A stretch of 64,000 nt of DNA from Pseudocercospora fijiensis CIRAD86 (lineage: Eukaryota > Ascomycota > Dothideomycetes > Mycosphaerellales > Mycosphaerellaceae): assembly GCF_000340215.1 (NCBI RefSeq), contig NW_006921532.1:401844-465843 (forward strand), written 5' to 3'. The first letter of the stretch is position 1. Each line of letters begins with the position of its first letter. The notes beneath the pieces are model-generated. The model did not search any database, was not told where the DNA came from, and saw nothing but the letters and a program-made list of their open reading frames with translations. This document shows, piece after piece, positions 1-12,678 of this stretch. Both the position numbers and the translations under genes were made by a program.

Positions 1-3000
1 TCAGCATCCTTCTTAAGCAAGGCGTATAAGGGCTTGTATACTAATACAAAGTTCTCGACCTAGATACGGAAGTAGGAGACTACTCTAAGCTAGGTTCGGA
101 TATCCTTCTAACAGGTAGGATCCGGCTAGGACACTATCTTTAGGACCCGTATATTATTAGGATAGCAGCCGTTTTTATCGGTTACAAACCCGATAATGTT
201 TATTCGTTTGTATAGGAGCTAAAGCTTCTCCCTATACACCGTTAGATTAGCTCGCTCTAGGTCGTAGAGGACGCTATCGAGGTTCTAGATATGTTCGAGA
301 AAGAACCTACGGATACTAGGCTCTACTTCTTTATTATCGTACCTGGTTTTAGGGCCCTTAATACCGATATCGTCGAGGAAAGGCATCGCTATATAGGAGA
401 TATAGGCCGCGAGGACTTAGTTTATAATGCGAACGAACTAGGCTACTAAGTTAGTTGCCCCTTAGAGGAGGGTAGTTTGTCTATATAGCCTAAGAGGTGT
501 CTCGAAACTAGTAAGGTCGCGGCTATTAGGATAGAGAGGGATCTAGTCGTAGCCCGAGAAAACATTAACTAGTAAGGCTACAATATAGTTAGTAAAAGCT
601 TCCGAGAACCTATTAGTCTCTAGGGGAAGGTTAGTATCTCTAATCGTAACTGCGTTAAATTTTTGTATAGCGTTAATTAGACGGTACTTCTTTAGTTCCC
701 TAGGAGCCGTCTTCTTTTAAACTAGGAAGTATAGATTGCGATACGAGGCATAGGAAGGTTCTAAGGTACTAGCCTTTATACGCTGTCGTATTATGTCCTT
801 AACTATACTTCGTAGGCTTAGGTTCAGCTTAAAACCTAGGTAGGCCTAAGGCTTATACTCGATCGTTCGGATCTTCTACGGAGGGGCAACCTCCGGATTT
901 ATTCTGCCTAGGTAAGTAAAGTTATATGCTAATACGGCCTCGCGATTGTATAGAAGCTCGTGTAGTAAATCTAGTTTACGATCTAAAAGCTCGATGCTAG
1001 GTTTAATTTTCGTAAGCCTCTCCTCTATTAGCCTTAACCCCCTAGGGATAGTAGAAAACTTTTTAGTAATATACTTCTAATCGTACGGACTATCCCTAGG
1101 TAGTAGTATCGCCTTCCAATTAAGGCACTTTTGTCGCTAGTTAGGATTCCCGCTAGGATTGGACCTATCGGTAATATATACGCTGCCCTTTATAGGCTTA
1201 ATCTTATTAGCTACCCTCTTATATAGGGTATGTATACTAATCGATTGTCGAACCCGAGCTCGCTCTCTTTGTCGCTAGGCTTAGAGATTAGCGCAACAAA
1301 ACAGCGCGTAAACTTCTTTAGAAGTCTCCTTAAGTCGATAGGTATATAGCTAGTAGTCCTAATTTATAACGCCGGCGAAAACGTTAGATTCGTAATAACA
1401 CCCCTAGGGTAGTATTAGACTCGCGCTCTAATTAGTTAGTTCGGGTAGACCTGCGTCCAGTAGTAATGCCTCCGGCGACGATATATAAGATAGCATTATT
1501 ACCTTAACTTGTGTAGTAGGTATAAGTAGTCGTTATATTATACTCGCTATCGCTTCGAGCACTCGTCTTCTTAGTATAGAACCTAAAAACTTAACTTAAC
1601 GTACGAAGCGGCGCACTTCTAGAAATAACCTATTTAAGCTATACTAACTTATAGCGCAGATTGCCGGTCTTACAACCGCGCCGTAGCGTTTCCCGAAGAC
1701 CGTCTAGAAGCAGTAAGGATATCCTCGTAGGACTTGTAGCTAGTGTTACCGATATAACTAGTAAACACGACTCGGTTGCCCTTCTAGTTAGTAATAGTTC
1801 CCTCCTAGGAACTATCGTCGCAGTTGCGCTAGATACTACGAGTTATGCGAGACTATAGCCGACCTAGAATAATTGGCGTATTTAGGTCGGCGGCAATCTA
1901 GAAGGTAAAGGAAAAGCATATACCGAAAGCGTCTACTATAATATTATAGTAGGCACCTACTAGCGCAACCTCCCTATTTACTCCCTATATACTAAGGGAA
2001 ATGTCTCTATTTATTAGCAGTCTAAGCTGTTTAGCCTAGCGCTTACTTATAATAAGTAACTCTAAACTATTATTAAGCATTGCTAGCATCTATTAACTAT
2101 AGCTCCTAATAGTAACCTAAATGTAGATAGTAGGGACGACGGCGAAGGAACGGGTAACTACGGAAAGGTCTACATTATTAGGGATAGAGTAAAGTTCTTT
2201 AGGTCGAGGAGGTCCTACTCGGCCGATTTATTAGCTAGTAAACCGGACAGCCTTAATAGAGACTAAAACTAGAGTAGGGTCGGGATTATTACTATCCTCT
2301 CGGCCTATCTCCTTAACTCCCTCTTCGTTAGTATTATCGATAGTCTCTTAGTTCTCGTAGGTCACCGATTCGCCTTCTACTAACTCTTAGGCACCTAAAG
2401 AAAATTTAGAAAGGAACTGTAGGGAGGAGACATTAATATAGTCTTCTCGTCCCTGCTTTCTTTAGAGGGTAGCGAGGTCTTTTATAAAGGTAGCATCGTT
2501 AGGGATTCGGCTCTAGAATAGGTTAGTAGGCAAACCGTATACTAGTAGCTCTCCTATAGACACATTGGACTTAAGGTCTAGGAACTATAAAGCCTAGAAG
2601 AGAGCGTTTGCCTTTGTGTCTAAGGAGTTAGCTAGGCTAGTACTATACTTTTTTATATACCTATTAAAGCGAAAGCTCTTTAGGTCGGATGACTTCCGCT
2701 TATAGGCAGGTAGGTTAGCTAGGCCTAGGGTACTACTAATATCGGTAGTAACATCCTCTATATCGACCTCTAGAGTCTCTAGGACGACTAGGCTTTCTAT
2801 AGGTAGGGTGCTAGGGGCGGTACTAGGTACGGTGCTAGATCGGGCAGCACGGTCTATAGCTGTCTAGAGAGTCTTAGTTTTAGCGGTTAACTCTCGCTAT
2901 TGCTTAGCTTTGTCGGCCGCCTTGTTCTTTAGTACCCTAGTAGGGGCTGCCGCACTAGGGCGAGTAGGGTTCTAAGGGCTCTTACCCTTGCTTTAGGACT

Positions 3001-4583
3001 AGGTCTAAGACCGTATAGCAGCGTAGACATCTATACTATTCTTAGTAACCGCGTAAACATTAGTAACTGCGTCCGGATCCTAAGAAACAAAGTTAACCTT
3101 AATAGGCTTAGTAGTACTATTACTGCTCCGCTCCTTAACCTGTTTTGCCCTAACCTTCTAAGTTTCTCGTTTAGCAATAGCGGCGAAGGTACTGTTCCTA
3201 GTGTCCTTAAACTCGATCTTGCCGCCGTACTTCTTTTCTAGAAGGGTCTTTAGCTAAGGTAGCTTCGGGGCTCTCCGATCCCATTCGAAATTAATCTTAT
3301 CGCCGGTGTCTGTATAGTAGAATCGGCTATTTACTTGCATAATAAGCTTCCTTTTAAGAAGCTCTTTCTAGATAGGGTAGGACGATTAGACATGTTTGAA
3401 CCCGCTATATATCTAGCACTTACTATCTAAGTTAGAATAGATCTTCCGTATAGCGTAGACATCTACTAAAGGGGCTTTAGGGTAGTTAGGATCTGAAACC
3501 TAGTAGACTAGTAGTACATTGCCTAGTATAGTAGTATTAATAACCTCCCTAACTCGCTATAATACTTTCGCATTTAGGTTTAGCTAGGCTAGGGATTCAG
3601 CTAAGTCCGCGATATCCTAAGAGTACTTAGTAATAGTAGGAGTTACGGTCTTAGGACTACTTTGCGATTTAGGAAGGAACTTAGGTCCCTTACTTACTAA
3701 GGCTTCTTTCCTAACCTGCGCTAGGTTATTCCGGTCTTCGCTATAGATAAACTTCCTCGCATCGGCTACGCTATTAATATCGGCCTTAATACATACTAGG
3801 ACCTCTTTGTACTTCCTAAAGCTCTTAGGATCGGCCTCGCTAAGCTTATAGCGACGGAAGATACGCTAAGCTATAGGCTACGGCAACCCCTAGAGGAGTA
3901 GCCTTATTCTCTAAGAGTTTTCGAGGTTACTCTGTTCGATGCTATCTACTAACTCGACAAACTCGCGGACATACCCCTTTAGGTCGTTATCCTTAGTGCG
4001 CCTTACTAAGCAGAGGGACTCGAGCTACGTACGACTGCCTTTAATACGACGGCTATCGCGCTCCCGATACTCCCTTATAAAGGCTATCTTAAAGGTCTCC
4101 TAGTTAGCATTAGACTTGTCGTCCTTTTCTAGGTAGCTAACTAGGATTTTAAGGGTTCGGTAAAGCTTAGAGGAGATAGTCCTCGTAAAGGACCGAATCT
4201 TATACTAGTCGGATTCTCTATCGAGCTCGTAATTAACTAAGCCTTCCTTAAAGCGCTTAATATGTACTATAGCGTTCTACCCTTCGAATAGGGGATTTGC
4301 CCTGCTCCCTAGCTCTAGCGGGCGACGCTTGTTTTAACGGAGAAGCTTAGTTTGCTTCTCTATTATTTTTATAAGGACAGTATAGAGCGCCTCTAGCGTA
4401 GAGGGCGCGGGAGGCTTACTTATATTAACTAGTCGCCGCCTGATTTCTTCGTTAATAGGATTAGGGGCGTTTTCGGATTCTAAGGATTCCGCTAATTCTT
4501 AATGTTCGTTTTCGCTAGAGCTAGAGCTTATTCGATTGTTATAAAATAGTTAAAATAGTGAAATAGAATACTATATAAAGTTG
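1..4583 (-). mobile_element. RIP-degraded Ty3/Gypsy retrotransposon remnant, truncated at window edge
   Basis: Reading the minus strand from about 4.5 kb towards base 1, gag-like sequence (about 4.4-3.3 kb) is followed by pol. At about 360-400 the minus strand reads a reverse-transcriptase-like PFLDDIGIKGPK segment, and at 30-60 the VENFVLVYKPLYALLKKDA stretch typical of the RT/RNase H junction of fungal Gypsy elements. The frame is interrupted almost only by TAG/TAA codons, as expected if CAG, CAA and TGG codons were hit by CpA-to-TpA mutation. CpG is still frequent, so the mutation is context specific. The rest of pol and one LTR lie outside the window. The family differs from the Gypsy element at 17.4-24.5 kb. 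Exact ends are not resolved. Confidence 0.75.
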
Positions 4584-4900
4584 NNNNNNNNNNNNNNNNN
4601 NNNNNNNNNNNNNNNNNNNNNNNNNNNNNNNNNNNNNNNNNNNNNNNNNNNNNNNNNNNNNNNNNNNNNNNNNNNNNNNNNNNNNNNNNNNNNNNNNNNN
4701 NNNNNNNNNNNNNNNNNNNNNNNNNNNNNNNNNNNNNNNNNNNNNNNNNNNNNNNNNNNNNNNNNNNNNNNNNNNNNNNNNNNNNNNNNNNNNNNNNNNN
4801 NNNNNNNNNNNNNNNNNNNNNNNNNNNNNNNNNNNNNNNNNNNNNNNNNNNNNNNNNNNNNNNNNNNNNNNNNNNNNNNNNNNNNNNNNNNNNNNNNNNN
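4584..4900. other. Assembly gap (run of N)
   Basis: A run of 317 N bases lies inside the repeat block. It probably marks a scaffold join within repetitive sequence, so the linkage of the parts on either side is less certain than elsewhere. Confidence 0.99.
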
Positions 4901-6650
4901 GGTAGTATTAGGATTTAGCCTCCTAGGGGTCGCCTAACTACCTCTAGGAGCTTAGTTTAGTAGATTTTGGACAAAAGCCGCTCGGAGGGAGAGACTGCAA
5001 TCTCTATTCACACCTAGATCCTAGAAACTAGCTCGTATCTCCTTTAGCTAGGTAGGGGGGCGGTGGCCTTCTTTTTCTAGTAGAAGGCTAAGCACTATCT
5101 AAGCGAGGCTACGAATCTAGGAACGCCCTACCCGATTAATAGGGGACTCCCCGGCTATCCGACCTGCAATCCGTATTTGCTATCAATTAATAGTCTTAGC
5201 AAACCAAGCAAGGCCGATAGGTAATTAGTCTATCTCCTCCTTAGGCGGGGCTTATCTCGAGCAAGCGGTGCTAAATAAGTCTTCGACCCGGAGCCGAGTC
5301 CTTAGAAGCTAGCTATAGCTATAGACTAGGCCCTAAGCTGTAACAGTCCTAAGGGTTTGCAGCTTTTCGGGGTTAAAGCGATGCCCTCGTTAAGAGTTTT
5401 CTCTGCTTGTCGTAATAGCCCCTTAAGATACTTCGGTATTGTCTATATCGTAGGCTCTTATCGTGCCCTCGCTTTAATTATAGCTATTCGTGCCTAGAGA
5501 CTACCTTTAACATACCCGAACCTGTTAGATATAAAGAGATAGCCCTACCTTCGGCTCTAATAAAGGACGGAAACTAAAACTACTACTACTACCTACAGTA
5601 ATAGTATAGGCTACCGAGGGTAATATAACCTATAGCAATATAGGCAGCTATGTTTAGCATAATAGGATAACAAGACGGTTGCTTAGGCTAATAACTAGAG
5701 CCCTACAATATAGGCATTGTAGAAGTGTAATATAAACAATATACTATACGAGGTTGGTACTCTATCTACAATATAGAAGGAGGCCTCTTATATAGGCTTA
5801 AAACTTAGCCTAGGTGTATAGGGCCGGTTACTAGCTAATAACGTCGTACTAATCTAAGCGACGACTTAATTGCTAACGAGTTTAAGCGCTAGAATACCGA
5901 AGAGGCTCTTAAACCTAAGGTCCGCTAAGGCAGCGGCGAGAGGGCAATCCGGACACTTAGTTAATCGCTAAGTGCTAAGAACGGGAACATAACTGCTTAG
6001 CGTAGCAAACTAGCAAAGGAGATATAGTAAGACTATCTAATTGAGCTTGTAGAGCGTAGTTTAAGTGTCTAGTAGAAGGGTGTAAGCAATAAGAAGTAGA
6101 TAGTGCCTAAATGCCTTATCGTTATCGTATTAATTACTTTTACTAGCGCTAAACGCTAGAAAGTGTCTTAATCGACTTAACTCGTTAAGATTTAAGTTAT
6201 ATTCGAGAAGCTCTTCGAAATGTCTTAAACTACTCTAACCGATTCTCGTACTACCTCCGCGGAGCCGGTATAAGCTTACTTCTTAACTAAATTAGATGAT
6301 TTTTTAATAAGATTATAGCCCGTATCGAGTAGATATTTCGCCGTTATACAAACATATAATATAGGTGTTATCTTAGTAGTATAGTGTGCCGTTAGCGGGC
6401 GTTTGAATTCGAGTAGCGATATAGCTAATACCTCCGCGGAGCCGAGCTAGGGTCGGCTTCGAGCGACTCGATACCGGCTCTAGGTCCGCTTACTAAGCCG
6501 GAGACGCATACTAGATTATCGAAACCTATATACGATTAGAACACTATAACTAGCCGTCGGAAGCATATAAAAATTAATACGGAGTATAATATATATATAT
6601 TCTCGAAGACTTGTAAATTTCGTATATATATATAGACCTAGTATTAAATA
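4901..6650. repeat. RIP-mutated repetitive DNA, not assigned to a family
   Basis: This stretch is rich in TA, TAG and CTA and poor in CA and TG, like the neighbouring transposons. Degenerate coding-like sequence occurs on the plus strand at about 5.83-6.3 kb, but no domain could be recognised. No convincing LTR or terminal inverted repeat was found. Confidence 0.6.
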
Positions 6651-6699
6651 GTAGATAGTTAGGGCTGTTAAAAGCTAAGCAGCTTCTCTACCGGAAACG

Positions 6700-7880
6700 C
6701 GCGCTCAATCGACTCAATTTAACGCCTACTTAATCTCGGACTTAATATCTTCTTCTATAGCGCTCTCGGCGGCAATCTAACGGAGCTACGTACGCCTATA
6801 TCTCGGAGTGCCCTTATAGAAGGACCTAGCTTCGAAGTCGCCGAAGGTCTTGTCGTAGAAGGCCTTGCTATAGGCTCTATAGAGCTTATAAGACAGGTTA
6901 AAGTCGTTTAAGTTGTTAAGAGCTAGCTTTACTAGAATATCCGGACGCATAGTAAGAAGCCCTTAACTAATAGTATTAGCAAGGCGTACGGCTCTAGTAC
7001 GATTGCCTTTAGAGCTAGAAACCTATAGAGCGATGCTAGTAGAACTAAGAGCCCGTATAGGTATAGGAGAGTCCTTAGGAATTAGTGTAGAAATAGCGGT
7101 TCCCTTAGGAGTCTTAGACACTACTTCGGGCGGTTAGTTTTCCTTCTCGGCCTCGTTGTCGCTATTAATAGTTATAGGCTCTAGCTTCTATCGCTTATTA
7201 GCCTTGTTTAACTTACTAGTTGTCCGCTTCTTCGAGGTCTTAATACCGCCCTTAGACTTCTTACTAGTAGCTGTCTTATTGCCGAAGATAGAAGCATATA
7301 GACTAACGTAAAGCATCTTATAGTCCTTAAGAGGCTTCGTATTCTTATAGACGGCCTTTGTAAGATAGTCCTTCTAAATAAATAAGTCGGCAGTAATAAC
7401 TCTAGTCTCGTAGTTAATGCTAAAGCTAGACTCGTATTTAAGCGCTATAAACGTAGCATAGAGGGCCTTATAGAACAGGAGCTTCGTACGGTATTGTTTC
7501 TAAGATATAGACCGCTTAGCTTAACGAGAGACATTAGAGACAATATCTTTACGAGCCTATAGCTTTAGTTAACTATTACGGTAGTTGTTAAGGTTAATTT
7601 AAGTAGCAACGTTCTCGAGAAGGACTCGCTCTATCTTAGCTATCTAAACAAGCCGACCTTCTTCTTTATCGGAAGAGCTATCTTTATCGCTAGAATTAGC
7701 CTCTATAGTATTATATAATACGGCAATATTATCTCTAATATCTTGCTAGGAATTAATAAGCTAGCTATCTATTAGGGCAGCCTATATAGCGGTTAGTATA
7801 CTAGTAGGTGCTAACTAGGAGTCGTCGAAACTAGCTTAAGGAGTAGGTTTAGATATAGTAAACGTAGGATTTATTTCTTA
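6700..7880 (-). pseudogene. Transposon-type Myb/SANT-like DNA-binding ORF, RIP-inactivated
   Basis: The minus strand carries a degenerate frame with many TAG/TAA stops. Around 7.45-7.30 kb it reads a segment similar to the Myb/SANT-like domain of transposon accessory proteins: a Tyr-Glu-Ser-Phe-Ser-Ile-Asn-Tyr core, then Thr-Ala-Asp, a stop where Trp is expected, then KDYLTK and PLKDYKMLY. A lysine/serine-rich, probably nuclear-localising stretch follows (about 7.26-7.20 kb). Such proteins accompany Harbinger-like transposases, but no transposase was recognised beside this one. It could also be a captured host gene. Domain assignment rests on recognition only. Confidence 0.45.
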
Positions 7881-8110
7881 ACGAGGAGGTATCGGATCGA
7901 GATAATTTTTACAGCAAATTAAAGCGTAGTATATTATTATTTTTATAGCGTATATCTTAATATATATAGACGACGTTATTGTTGTTGTATATAATAGAAG
8001 AATATATAGAATCCGTCGCATTCTTAGGGAAGTGCAAATTCTGCTTGCTAAGCCCCGCTCGGAGATTACCGCAGGTAGATACAGGCGCCTATATAGCTAG
8101 TATTAAGCCT

Positions 8111-8441
8111 TCGTTACATTCTATAAAGGACAACTGCTACTGCAAGTGAACAAGTGCGTTACAAGAAGACGCTATAGGGTCTATTGGAAGCGACAGTGCT
8201 ATCAGAAGGTCCATAAGTGGTACGTACGGCCGTGGTTTAGAGCCAGTTCAATCTATACTAGGTGCCACAACCTGCAGCCGACCCGCAGGTGCAAGTAAAC
8301 AGGCCCTAAGAATCTAAGGTTTGGGCTTCAGCGGCTTAATCCTTAATCTCCTCACATTGACTGTACATAAGAATACACATCGCTGTCGTTCGGTCGTTCG
8401 TCCACTTTCGGTCCAGCGAGTCCATGGCATAGGCAGGAGCG
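8111..8441. other. Upstream region of the GH55 gene; composition boundary
   Basis: Near 8.1 kb the sequence changes from RIP-type to ordinary fungal composition with CA and TG at normal frequency. No TATA box or other promoter element could be assigned with confidence. Confidence 0.5.
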
Positions 8442-10945
8442 ATGCTTTCTTTCCTTCAGTCACTCATTTGCGTATCTTCGTTCTTTTGCTTCACAACTGC
8501 TCAACAGCAATACCTCGAGCCAGCACCAGCATACGTGATTAAACCAGATCCCACAGTATACCAAGATTGGACACCCAAAAATCCAGGACACGGAGACTTC
8601 AGCGATAGAAACAGCTCTGTAACACCATGGCAGCCTGTATCCCACCGCCCACGGCCTTACAGCACACCATCAGTATGCGGCGTGCAAAGTCCCGCAAAGC
8701 AAAGCCAATACTGGCTGCCGAATTTGCCGGCAAGATTGGAGGGATTTAGTCCATTCCTTGTAGATGGACGGGACTACAAGGTCTTTCGCAATGTGAAGGA
8801 CTATGGTGCAAAAGGGGACGGGGAGGTGAGTAACAATGTACAAGTGCTCGTCATGATATGGAGCTAATCATGAGCATTGTGAAGACGGATGACACAGATG
8901 CATTCAATCGCGCCATTTCCGACCAGAGTCGCATGGCGGGCGGCATGGGCAGAGGAGGATCAACAGGGCAACCAGCACTCATTTACATTCCCCCAGGAAC
9001 TTATATCATTTCTTCAACTGTACAGCTATTCATCGGCACCCAAGTCATGGGAGATGCCATACACATGCCCACAATCAAGGCTTCATCTATCATGAGGAAT
9101 GATACGCACATGTTTTCCGGCTTTGATTTCGGCCAGCCATCTACCACGAATTTCTACATTGGGCTGCGCAATGTCATGTTGGATACATCGGGAGCAGATC
9201 CAAATGAAACCATCTACGCGCTCAACTGGGCGGTCTCTCAAGCGACCAATCTCATTAACGTCAATTTCAACATGCCGAAGGGTAGCAAACACATTGGCCT
9301 CACGATGGACGGCCATCGAGGAGGTGGTAACTCCGGCGGCGGTTCAGGACTATTCATGGGCGATCTTACCTTCACCGGAGGACTTATCGGCGTGATCTTC
9401 AACAATCAGCAATACGCTTTCAAGAACCTGAAATTTCAGGACGTCGCCACCGGGATTGCTGTCAGACATGCTTTCACGCTCACTATGCAAGAGATCCACT
9501 GCATAAACGTGGGCATCTGCGTCGACATGGGTGGTATCGACGTTACTGGATCAATTGCCCTCATTGACAGCATTTGTGAAACATGCGGTGTAGTGGTCAA
9601 CGGCACCAGCACGATTATCCTCGAGAACATCGTCACCCAGAACTCCGGACCTACACTCAAAGTGAACGGAACTGCGAGATCGATCGGCAGTCTTGTCGGC
9701 AGGACATATGCCCTGGGCCACGTCTACAAGGCCTCGGAAGGCAACGCAACCAATACCAACGGAACATTCCTCCCATACACAACCCGCGGCAGCCTAACTG
9801 CCAGCGACGGACGCTACTTCAACAAACGCCAACCCCAATACCTCGACTATCCCATCTCAGCCTTCGCCTCCATCAAAGACGCCGGCGCAAGAGGAGACGG
9901 CGTAACTGACGACACCGCCGCAATCCAACAAGCCCTCGTGGCCAACGCAAACTGCAAAATCACCTACTTCCCCCACGGCATCTACCTCGTCACCGACACC
10001 ATCTACATTCCCCCCGGCTCCCGCATCGTAGGCCAAGTCTGGTCGACAATCACCGCCAGCGGCCCAAAATTCTCCTCCGAAACCTCTCCCCGCCCAATGC
10101 TCCAAGTCGGAAAACCCGGCGAAACCGGCCTCGTCGAAGTTACAGATATGTTATTCACAGTCTCCGACATGCTCCCAGGAACAATCCTCGTGCAAGTCAA
10201 CATGGCCGGGACCAAGGCGGGAGATGTATCCTTCCACAACACACATTTCCGCATCGGAGGCGCCGTCGACTCGCGTTTAAGAACTTCATGCCAAGAAGCC
10301 TCCAAACCTTGCAAAGCCGCCTTTCTCCTCCTACATCTATCCCCCACGAGTAGTTCCTATTGGGAAAACTCCTGGTTCTGGACCGCAGATCATGATTTGG
10401 ACGGGGAATTTCCCCAAAACATTGCGACGGGGAGGGGAGTTTTGATCCAAGCGAAAAAAGGAACGTGGTTGGTGGGTACGGGGTCGGAACATCATACGTT
10501 GTATGCGTATCAGTTTGAAAATGCGCAGAATGTGTTTGCCGCGTTGTTACAGGTTGAGACGCCGTATTGGCAGCCTTCGCCACGAGCGCCGGCGCCTTGG
10601 GTTCCGAATGCGACGTGGCAGGATCCGGATTTCAGCGGTTGTGAGGGTGGGAATGTTAGTCAGTGTTATATGGCGTGGGCGTTGAGGATTTTTGGGGAGG
10701 AGACGCGGACTTTGCCGTTGTATGGGCATGGGTTTTGGACGTTTTTCAATGGGCCGAATTATGGGGGGTGTGAGGCCGGGCCTGAGGGGAATTGTCAGGT
10801 GAATGTGGTGGATTTGCGGGATCTGAGGAAGGGGAATGGGGTGGAGTTGTATAATTTGAATACCAAGGGTGTTCAGAATATGGTGACGCTTGGAGGGTCG
10901 GGGGGCAGGGTTGCGGTTCGGGCGAAGGATAATCCAGCGTTTTAG
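8442..10945 (+). CDS. Secreted GH55 exo-beta-1,3-glucanase (pectate-lyase-like fold)
   Basis: Hydrolyses beta-1,3-glucan outside the cell, acting in wall remodelling or attack on other fungi or plant callose. Proposed model: exon 1 8442-8825, intron 8826-8884 (GTGAGT...GCTAATC...AAG), exon 2 8885-10945, giving about 814 residues, usual for GH55. The join restores the family motif GAKGDG-E-TDDTDAF, which decides the acceptor. The first ATG begins a clear signal peptide (MLSFLQSLICVSSFFCFTTA, then QQ). Two right-handed beta-helix halves are visible, the second starting at a second GARGDGVTDDTAAI motif. Conserved GTGSEHH and QVETPYWQP motifs occur late in the second half. The gene is intact and not RIP-mutated although repeat blocks lie on both sides. 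Family call secure; exact specificity inferred. Confidence 0.93.
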
Positions 10946-11379
10946 CACCCAAACCTTCCTACATGGTTTTAAGTTCCCTATCGTCTCTTTCTAGTTAGAC
11001 ACGGCTGTCGCCGGAAGCATACAAAATTAGGTGCAGCGAGGGACACCTGGATCGTGCAGTCGGAAGGAAGTTGGGCCGCCTTGGCGATATCTGAAGACCT
11101 GCAATTAGCACGTGAACTAGCATAGTGTAGGTGAATGTATGAGCATAGATTATTACTTTGGCATCAAATGAAGGCCTCTTTCTTACTGTTTCATTAAAGG
11201 GCGTCTTAGAGGCGTAGAAGACGACTTCTGTATGCGGCCTTAGACCTCGAAGGCTATAGATACGACTTCCTGCACTATATTATATAGCGCCACACGAGAA
11301 GGCGTGAAACTCGTGCACCCTTTAGGTCTACGCACTTCCAATAGTACTTAGACTAGATAGACGATAAGGTTTGCCGCCG
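10946..11379. other. Spacer between the GH55 gene and the Harbinger-like remnant
   Basis: Non-coding as far as can be seen. The left end of the Harbinger-like element probably lies here, but no terminal inverted repeat matching its right side (about 14.7-15.0 kb) could be found by eye. Confidence 0.4.
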
Positions 11380-12500
11380 CAATATACGCTTTACTCGAGT
11401 ACAGCTTGTCGAGTTGTCTAAGCTGTTGCTAGGTGTAGAAACATTGCGTTTCCGCCCTTCAAGGTGTAAAGCAGAGCCGTAGCAAGCGCTATATATAGTC
11501 TGTTAAAGAATAGCCTATCCGGACAGGTAGTACCACTAAGCAAGGCTCTTCGGTCGCAGTGTCTCGTAGCACTCGGTTGTCTTTAATAGAACGATCGAAT
11601 TGCTGCATTTAACCTAGTCCGATTTAGTCGATTAGTAGCTAGGTCTTAACTACAACAGGTTGCAGTACTATGCCGAGTGTATTACTGCAGAGTCTTCCTT
11701 CGGAGACAATAAGATATAGGGCTTCGTTGATAGCGTATTCTAGGCGATATCTATGCCTAAGAACGACTAGTGGCAGAAGATAACATACTCGTCTTATTAT
11801 AAAGCTAATGGCTTCAAATACTAAGGTGTGGCCACTCCGGATGGACTGTTGCCGTCGATATTAAGGCTATTCCTTAGACTAGCGAACGACTAGAATATAT
11901 ATAGACAGACATGTGTTCTAGCGAAGATCCGAGCAATATTTGACCTACTAGGCTATCTAGAGCTCCGCCGGCCGGCTATCTTCGTTGCTGGTAACAACGC
12001 TTATTCAAACCTCTATAGCTGTATATCTCTATTCGCTGATCACCGTAGTTGGCGTTGGATTACTAAGGATAGGCGTATAGCAAATACTCGACTTGCTAGC
12101 GTTCGAATTCTCGTCGAACAGGGCTTCGGCAAACTCGAGAATTATTAGGGATTGAATTGGTTTAAGGGCTCGATGTAGGTCGGTATACAACCGGTCGCAC
12201 TATATTAGAGGGTGTTAGTATTATTGCACAACTATATAGTGTGTTTGAGGCAACAAGCTTATAGAATTGGTCGAAGAAATCCGGATGTTATAGGATAGCG
12301 ATTCAACTGTATAGCACCAACAATCCGGTATTACCTTAGGCTTTATCCGCCAGTCGAGTAACGGATAGATTTTCGCGTTCAAGGTCGCAAACGATAGGCA
12401 AAGGCAGTCGGCAAAGAGTATACTATAACCGGTAATGCGTAGGTAGTTGTCCTAATATTGATATAATAGTAAAGAAGTTGTTACATCCTAGAAATTACGA
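11380..12500 (+). pseudogene. PIF/Harbinger-type transposase (DDE_Tnp_4-like), inactivated
   Basis: One continuous plus-strand frame broken only by stop codons. Recognisable blocks are GFVD (first catalytic Asp, 11729-11731), QKITYSSYYKANGFKY, VATPDGLLPS, GNNAY and VEQGFGKLENY (Glu codon 12116-12118). In GNNAY the second catalytic Asp appears to be Asn (AAC, 11993-11995); a GAC-to-AAC change after T fits a TpG-to-TpA event. With several TAG/TAA stops the enzyme is dead. The CpA loss looks less complete than in the neighbouring 15.7-26.4 kb element. It pairs with the convergent ORF at 12679-14718. Confidence 0.8.
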
Positions 12501-12678
12501 TAACTTCTAAAGCCGGCTAGCGGCTACAACCGACGCTAAGGTTACGATTCTCGGTTATATTGCTAAAGGGGAAGGCCGTTTAATTATAATCGGTTAGCTC
12601 CTAGTAAATACAGCGACAACCTCGATGCTTAGCGAAACCTAATCTCTTCTACAATATATATCCGAATGTCGAAATCTA

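Noticed and set aside
1661..1858. Short open frame within the left Gypsy remnant
   Set aside because: Opposite strand to the pol reading; a by-product of RIP composition.
6548..11025. Similar words GTCGGAAGCATATAAAA (about 6.56 kb) and GCCGGAAGCATACAAAA (about 11.0 kb) as ends of a shared element
   Set aside because: Similarity is limited to about 15-17 bases and does not extend on either side.
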